Positions 59,452 to 64,000 of a DNA stretch of 64,000 nt are shown here, piece by piece (positions within the stretch are counted from its first letter, which is position 1; every line of letters starts with the position of its first letter). Origin of the DNA: WJMB01 sp964581465 (GTDB taxonomy: Bacteria; RBG-13-66-14); NCBI GenBank assembly GCA_964581465.1, contig CAZOOP010000004.1, positions 52,697-116,696 on the forward strand, given 5' to 3'. The notes under the pieces are model-generated. The model ran no database searches, had not been told where the DNA came from, and saw only the letters and a program-made list of their open reading frames with translations. A program made the translations under genes and the position numbers.

Positions 59452-60561
59452 TCAGTCCCGACTGAAGTGGGAGAAGAGCGGCGGCGGCAGCTCGCGCTTG
59501 AAACCGTCGGCGCCCAGCAGGCGCAGGCCCTCGCCGGGATCGACCACCCGGCCGATGGGCGTCAGCCGGTGCTCGGTGCGCTCCATCCCCGCCGGGCCGG
59601 TGACCAGCAGGCGGAAATCCTCGCCCCCGCCGCAGGCCAGCTCGAGGGGCTCCAGCCCCATCGCCTCGGCGGCGTTGACCAGGGGTCCGGGCATGGGCAG
59701 GCTCTCTGTCTCGATCAGCAGGCCAACATCCGAGGCCGCCGCCAGGTGCTCCAACTGCTCGGTGAGGGAGTCCGAGGTGTCGGCGGCCGAGGTCAGCAGG
59801 CTGTCGCGCCAGAGGGCCGCGCCGAGCTGGAGTTCGATCTCGGGTTGCAGGAAGGCTTTGCGTAGCTTCTCAGAACCGGCGATGTCGTCGTCGGGGTGGC
59901 TCAGGTGCCACCAGCCGCTGGCGGCCAGGCCCGTCGGCCCGCTCAGGTAGACCACGTCGCCGGGGCGGGCGCCGTCACGGCCGCCCGTGGCCCAGGTGTT
60001 GGGGCGTCGACCGAGGACGACCACGTCGATGGTCAGCGGCCCCCGGGTGACAACCAGGTCCCCGCCGACGAAGACCAGCTTGTTCCAGTCGTTGACGTTG
60101 AAGGGCAGGGGTATCTCGTCGGCCGCCCGACCCAGGCCGCGGTAGAGGCGTTCGAGGAGCTCGAGCTCGGTTTCGGGATCGGCGGCGACGCTGAGCAGCA
60201 GCCACTGCGGGACGGCGCCGAAGGGCGCCAGGTCGCTGACGGCGGCCAGCACGGCTCGGCGTCCGGCGTCCTCGGCCCCCATGACCTCCAGGTCGAAATG
60301 TGTTCCGGCCACCTGGACGTCGGTGCTGAGCACCAGATCGTGACCCGCGGCCGGGCTGACCACGGCGGCGTCGTGCCCCGGACCCAGGCGGACGCCCCGG
60401 GCCAGGGAACGGCTGATGCGGTGCAGGCCCGAACCGGGCTGGCGCTCCTCACGCTTGGTGCGCAGCAGATCGTCGGGGGGCCGCAGAACATCGCCGGAGC
60501 TATAAAGCAGTGAGCAGAGGCGCTCGACGGCCCGCCGTTCGCTGATATCCTTGAGTAACAT
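59452..60561 (-). CDS. thiL: Thiamine-monophosphate kinase
   Basis: ThiL phosphorylates thiamine monophosphate to the diphosphate. The 369-residue product has GPGHDAAVV, LVLSTDVQVAGTHFDL, a SDLAPFGA segment for the usual SDxAAMGA, and a late AADTSDSLTEQL in place of the usual D-x-SDGL. The changed G to S and the unusual NVNDWNKLVFVGGDL insert make it a diverged member, so another AIR-synthase-like kinase is possible. ATG 60561 follows GGAGGAGTC and is preferred over open frame reaching 60684. Confidence 0.75.
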   Translation of the reverse strand: MLLKDISERRAVERLCSLLYSSGDVLRPPDDLLRTKREERQPGSGLHRISRSLARGVRLGPGHDAAVVSPAAGHDLVLSTDVQVAGTHFDLEVMGAEDAGRRAVLAAVSDLAPFGAVPQWLLLSVAADPETELELLERLYRGLGRAADEIPLPFNVNDWNKLVFVGGDLVVTRGPLTIDVVVLGRRPNTWATGGRDGARPGDVVYLSGPTGLAASGWWHLSHPDDDIAGSEKLRKAFLQPEIELQLGAALWRDSLLTSAADTSDSLTEQLEHLAAASDVGLLIETESLPMPGPLVNAAEAMGLEPLELACGGGEDFRLLVTGPAGMERTEHRLTPIGRVVDPGEGLRLLGADGFKRELPPPLFSHFSRD

Positions 60562-61181
60562 GACTCCTCCGAGGGCTTCGCTGGGTGGACGGCGGGGCGC
60601 TCGAGCAGCGGCCGATGTCATCCCGTGTGGGACCGGGAATGGAAAGGAGTGCCGGTCGGCCGGGTCGGGTTCTTCTTGATTCATCAGGTTAAGTATAGCA
60701 GACTCACCGGCGACAAGTCCCGCACCGGTGATTGTTGCTCCCCAGCCCGGCCTGGAAGCGCCTGCGAACGCGAGGGAACGGGGTTTGGGAGAAACGCTTG
60801 ATGAGAGGTTGTCACGATTGGAGAAAATGCCGCTTAACTGGAAATCGAGCCCTTACTGTGCTAGACTAAGTTAATCTTTGGCCGAAGCGGTGATGGGTAA
60901 TTGCTTGTGAAACAACTCCGAGCGCCGGATAGCAATCCACCAATAGACGATCGCCGCCGCGTGACCTTCGGCCCCTTCAATCGTTCCCGATCAATCAGCA
61001 CCGTCATCGACGCGCGGCTGTAAAGCCATCCCGGAACATCGTTATTGGAGTGTTTCTCGAATCATTGCACCGGATTGTATTTTTCCCAAGCACCGACAAA
61101 CCGTGGTTCTGTGAACAACCGCGTAAGATACGCGGGTCAGCCCGTCCGGAAGCTCGGACGGACTACGAAAGGAGAAACGAG
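60562..61181. other. Leader region of the first barrel gene, no gene seen
   Basis: No coding frame is supported. A possible extended -10 box (TGCTAGACT) lies near 60858. Close to the next start a CCGTCC to GGACGG hairpin (61142-61161) sits in the presumed leader. Confidence 0.35.
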
Positions 61182-61826
61182 ATGAAGAAGTTCCTGCTTA
61201 TCGCTCTGATCGTCGCCCTGGCCGTCCCGGCCTTCGCCATCGACAAGAACGGCCTGCTGGGCCTGGGCGCCAAGGCTTTCTACTGGATCCCCATGGGTGA
61301 CTTCGGCAACGCCTACGACGGCAGCTTCGGTGGCGGCGCCAAGGTCTCCTACGGCCTGGCCGATCAGATGGAAGCCTTCGGCGAGTTCTGGTACGGCGCC
61401 GCTTCCTTCAACGAGGACTTCTGGGGCGACAACGCTCCCGAGGACGTTGACACCACCTACTATCTGACCACCTTCCAGATCGGCGCCCGCTTCAACTTCT
61501 CGCCCTACAGCGAGTTCGATCCCTACATCCAGGCCGCGGGCGGCTACTACACCTGGCAGTACTACACCGTCACCGATGACGGCGGTCAGTGGGGCGACGC
61601 CTCCGACGACAAGTTCGGCATCAACCTGCGCGCCGGCGCCGAGTACTTCTTCCAGCCCAACATGAGCCTGGACATCGGCGTCGACTACAACAGCATCTTC
61701 AACGTGACCGTTCCCGTCAAGGACTGGGTCGACGACTCCGATCACAGCCAGGGCTGGAATTGGCTCTACGAAGAGCAGACCGTCAGCGCCATCACCGCCG
61801 GCCTGGGCATCAACATCTACTTCTAG
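61182..61826 (+). CDS. Small outer-membrane beta-barrel protein 1
   Basis: ATG 61182 follows AAAGGAGAAACGAG. The 214-residue protein has a signal peptide (KKFLLIALIVALAVPAFA), then an OmpA/OmpW-like eight-strand pattern (LGLGAKAFYWIPMGDFG, MEAFGEFWYGAASF, FQIGARFNFSPYSEFDPYIQ, FGINLRAGAEYFFQPNMSLDIG) and a terminal NIYF with aromatic end. Codon use is strongly biased to C-ending codons, as in highly expressed genes. It shares layout with the barrels at 62105 and 63079. A very strong terminator follows. Confidence 0.85.
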   Translation: MKKFLLIALIVALAVPAFAIDKNGLLGLGAKAFYWIPMGDFGNAYDGSFGGGAKVSYGLADQMEAFGEFWYGAASFNEDFWGDNAPEDVDTTYYLTTFQIGARFNFSPYSEFDPYIQAAGGYYTWQYYTVTDDGGQWGDASDDKFGINLRAGAEYFFQPNMSLDIGVDYNSIFNVTVPVKDWVDDSDHSQGWNWLYEEQTVSAITAGLGINIYF

Positions 61827-61848
61827 CCCGGACCATCCAGCGGTAACG

Positions 61849-61877
61849 AAAGGGGACCCCACGGGGTCCCCTTTTTT
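61849..61877 (+). terminator. Strong terminator of barrel 1
   Basis: GGGGACCCC and GGGGTCCCC form a GC-rich perfect stem directly followed by six T residues, 25 bp after the stop. Confidence 0.92.
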
Positions 61878-62104
61878 ATCGCAACGCCCGTACGTCGACG
61901 GGTGGGCGCCTGTTTGCGGGACCGGTCCCGGGTCGGAGGCGAGGGGAAGATCGGTCTTGCGTTTTGTGCCACGTACGAAACCATTATCGGAACTGGTGTG
62001 AGGCGCCTATCGTCAATGAAACCGGCAATCCACCCACAAGGGTGTTCTCGCCGGGGCGCAGGTTTGTTATCCTAGCGCTCGTCAACCAACGGGGAGCTGA
62101 ACCG

Positions 62105-62755
62105 ATGCACAAGTTCGTCTTGATCCTGTCCTGTCTGTCCATCTTAGCCGTCCCAGCCTTCGCCGCCGCGGATACCGTCGAGGACGGCCGTTTCACCGTG
62201 GGCGCCCGGGGCGACTGGTGGACGCTCACCTCGGGTCTCGATGAAGCCCACAGCGCCGTCTGGGGCGTCGAGGGCCGTGTGGGGTACTTCCTTTTCGACG
62301 GCTTCGAGCTATACGCCCGCGGCTTCTACGGCGCGGCCGAGGGCGCGGAGGATTTCTGGGAGGACGCCGAGCCCGAGAGCTTCAAGCTGGCCGGCTCCGC
62401 GATCAACCTGGGCCTGGGTCTGCGCTACCATCTGGCCCTGGGCTCCCTGGTGCCCTTCGCCGAGGCCGACGTCGGTTGGCTCTTCTGGCAGGCCGACGAG
62501 TTCTCGATGATGTTCGGCTGGACCCAGCACGGCTCCAACGGCGCCGCCGTAGGAATCGGCCTGGGAGCGCAGTTCTTCATCATCGACGAGCTGGCCGTCG
62601 AGCTGGGAGGGCGCTACGCGCACGCCTTCGGCCTGGACGCCCCGAGCTGGACCCTGATCGACGACGGCCAGGGCGGAACGACGGCGGCGCTGGAGTACGA
62701 AGAGGAGGACGTCGGGTTGTTCAAGGTCGGCCTGGGCGTCAACTGGTATCTCTAG
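62105..62755 (+). CDS. Small outer-membrane beta-barrel protein 2
   Basis: ATG 62105 follows GGGGAG. The 216-residue product has a signal peptide (HKFVLILSCLSILAVPAFAA), strands such as FTVGARGDWWTL, FELYARGFYGAAEGAEDFW, INLGLGLRYHLALGSLVPFAEADVGW and AVELGGRYAHAFG, and ends in VNWYL with the penultimate aromatic. It is a paralogue of the barrels at 61182 and 63079 with the same length. No terminator follows; a 13-bp tandem repeat lies in its 3' region. Confidence 0.85.
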   Translation: MHKFVLILSCLSILAVPAFAAADTVEDGRFTVGARGDWWTLTSGLDEAHSAVWGVEGRVGYFLFDGFELYARGFYGAAEGAEDFWEDAEPESFKLAGSAINLGLGLRYHLALGSLVPFAEADVGWLFWQADEFSMMFGWTQHGSNGAAVGIGLGAQFFIIDELAVELGGRYAHAFGLDAPSWTLIDDGQGGTTAALEYEEEDVGLFKVGLGVNWYL

Positions 62756-62786
62756 TGCGCCCGTGGGGAACCGCCTTCATCACCAC

Positions 62787-62878
62787 CGCGTATCATTACC
62801 GCCGCGTATCACGGCCGCGTATCACGGCCGCGTGTCATTGCAGCGTGTCATTGCAGCGTGTCATTGCAGCGTGTCGTT
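62787..62878 (+). repeat. 13-bp tandem repeat
   Basis: Six consecutive 13-bp units from 62801 read GCCGCGTATCACG twice, GCCGCGTGTCATT, GCAGCGTGTCATT twice and GCAGCGTGTCGTT; an imperfect unit precedes them. The array starts 30 bp after the stop of barrel 2. Confidence 0.9.
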
Positions 62879-63002
62879 GATGAGCCCGGACGGACCGCCT
62901 CGCAGTTCTTCCCGGACCGAACCGATCGACGGGCGGAACGGGCGGTCGATCTTCCGTCAGACGCTCCGACAGACGCCGGGACCGGCGCGTACTCGCCGTC
63001 TA

Positions 63003-63011
63003 TGGTATAAT
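63003..63011 (+). promoter_or_regulatory. Extended -10 promoter of barrel 3
   Basis: TGGTATAAT gives a perfect -10 box with the TG extension, 68 bp before the GTG start. The -35 region is poor, which fits an extended -10 promoter. Confidence 0.6.
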
Positions 63012-63078
63012 CAAGCTGATCCTAAACACCGAACCCTTACTGAGCGAGTGCAGGGTTGACAATCAAGGAGTCCCGCGC

Positions 63079-63750
63079 GTGCGCAGGTATGTCCTTCTGG
63101 CTATGATACTGCTGTCGGTCGTCGCCGTCGGCGCCGTCGACAAGACCGGTCTGTTCCATATCGGCGGGCGCGCCGGCTTCTGGGCGCCCCAGGGCGACTT
63201 CAACGACGCCGTGAGCCCCGACGGCTACGTCGGACTCTCGGCGGGGATCGGCTTCGCCGAGGCTTGGTCCATCGTCCTCTCAGGCGCCTACGACTTCGGC
63301 GGCGCCAACAAGGACTTCTTCGATTCCGCCTTCGAGGAAGCCCCCGAGGATTTCGATCCCGAGTACGGGATGTGGGAGGCCCACTTCGGGCTGCGCTGGA
63401 ACCTGACCCCGCGCTCCCGCTTCGATCCCTTCATCGAGGTCGGCGCCGGGTACTTCGACTTCCCCTGCTACAAGCGCGTCGATGATGACGGCGACGGTTA
63501 CGCCGAGTACCTGGACACCGAGCTCGATCCCGAGTTGGGTGGAGCCTACGGCGCCTATATCGCCGTCGGCGGCGAGTACTTCACCGACTCTTACCTGAGT
63601 CTGGAGTTCGAAGTGGCCTACGACGCCGTCTTCAACTTCCCCGTCCCCCGGCGGATCACCGATTCCGAGCAGGACCTGCGCTACTACTTCTACGAGGAGC
63701 AACTGCTACACAACCTGGACTTCGGCATCGGGGTGAACCTGTACTTCTAG
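63079..63750 (+). CDS. Small outer-membrane beta-barrel protein 3
   Basis: GTG 63079 lies 8 bases after AAGGAG. The 223-residue protein has a signal peptide (RRYVLLAMILLSVVAVGA), then DKTGLFHIGGRAGFWAPQGDFNDA, which matches DKNGLLGLGAKAFYWIPMGDFGNA of barrel 1, and ends in IGVNLYF. The shared strands show these are paralogues. DDDGDGYAEY in one loop resembles a calcium-binding loop. A terminator-like hairpin follows. The role is unknown: a small pore, adhesin or structural protein. Confidence 0.85.
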   Translation: MRRYVLLAMILLSVVAVGAVDKTGLFHIGGRAGFWAPQGDFNDAVSPDGYVGLSAGIGFAEAWSIVLSGAYDFGGANKDFFDSAFEEAPEDFDPEYGMWEAHFGLRWNLTPRSRFDPFIEVGAGYFDFPCYKRVDDDGDGYAEYLDTELDPELGGAYGAYIAVGGEYFTDSYLSLEFEVAYDAVFNFPVPRRITDSEQDLRYYFYEEQLLHNLDFGIGVNLYF

Positions 63751-63778
63751 CGAGCGGCGGGTTCGTGCTGATTGACGA

Positions 63779-63806
63779 CGGGTGGACCCAGTGGGTCCGC
63801 CCGTTT
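63779..63806 (+). terminator. Terminator of barrel 3
   Basis: CGGGTGGACCC and GGGTCCGCCCG pair with one G-T wobble, followed by TTTGATG, 30 bp after the stop. Confidence 0.65.
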
Positions 63807-63814
63807 GATGATCG

Positions 63815-64000
63815 GCATCAGGGTCTGTTCAGTAACCAAATCAGGTTGATCAGGAGCGGCCTGCCGGGCCGTAATTCACTATTCGGTTTTGCTTCGCGTT
63901 ATTGACAAACACATTTTGCATTCCCTTACTACCTGTTATTATGACATGGGATTATCACCTAATTATGAACAAGCGTGAAGTATGCTCCTGAGGTAGTATA
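63815..64000 (+). repeat. Dispersed mosaic repeat (blocks A and B), cut by the window end
   Basis: CTGCCGGGCCGTAATTCACT and CATTCCCTTACTACCTGTTA match GCCGGGCCGTTATTGACT and GCCCTTATTGCTTGTTATTA of 36410-36490. The array runs off the right edge. Confidence 0.7.

Noticed and set aside
62781..62880. A CRISPR array
   Set aside because: The 13-bp units are directly adjacent without spacers, and no cas genes are present in the window.
1..64000. tRNA or rRNA genes
   Set aside because: I looked for T-loop motifs (GTTCGAATC and variants) and rRNA signatures and found no convincing instance. A short tRNA could still be missed without a scan.

Overview
The window comes from a GC-rich diderm bacterium. 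The evidence is a set of beta-barrel proteins ending in aromatic residues, lipoproteins with lipoboxes, a Wza-type exporter, and frequent GTG and TTG starts behind strong GGAGG ribosome sites. No rRNA or tRNA was found, so the lineage cannot be fixed. The gene style fits an uncultured candidate phylum rather than a well-studied genus, and that is inference. GC-rich coding blocks alternate with AT-richer gene-poor islands that carry a mosaic family of diverged repeats.

Positions 1-15000 are mostly housekeeping. They hold an ABC ATPase (cut by the window edge), a double GNAT acetyltransferase, tadA, an acyl-ACP thioesterase, an AT-rich two-gene module (DUF5131/Gp37-like three-Cys protein plus TcmP), a large protease-propeller-barrel surface protein, two lipoproteins, and the tmk-holB-ricT group. 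Positions 15000-24000 hold three tandem 108-residue paralogues of an unrecognised family, two CNNM/CorC transporters bracketed by an inverted pair of long repeats, a DNRLRE protein, a porin and two frameshifted genes. Positions 24500-28700 carry etfB and etfA separated by a GT-C glycosyltransferase.

Positions 28880-55560 are a surface polysaccharide region. A strong promoter drives wza-wzc, and the same operon continues into a nucleotidyltransferase, a PqqD protein, a radical SAM/SPASM enzyme, a 64-residue cysteine-bearing peptide and an S26-like protease. This looks like an unreported RiPP pathway welded to an exopolysaccharide export operon. After a repeat island with an IS1595-type transposase relic comes a nonulosonic (sialic/legionaminic-like) acid block: UDP-sugar dehydrogenase, NeuA, NeuB, methyltransferase, NeuC, NeuD, formyltransferase, a NeuD C-terminal fragment and a CBS-aminotransferase fusion. 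The block Wzx, GT-B transferase, GT4, Wzy, GT4, GT4 then assembles and polymerises the glycan. Positions 57000-64000 hold a TPR-like protein, thiL and three small outer-membrane barrels.

The strongest novel signals are: a nested inverted-repeat element present three times, whose outer arms change sequence but keep pairing; the RiPP-exopolysaccharide operon; the 108-residue tandem family; the neuD gene apparently split by a formyltransferase cassette; and the mosaic repeat family of the AT-rich islands.
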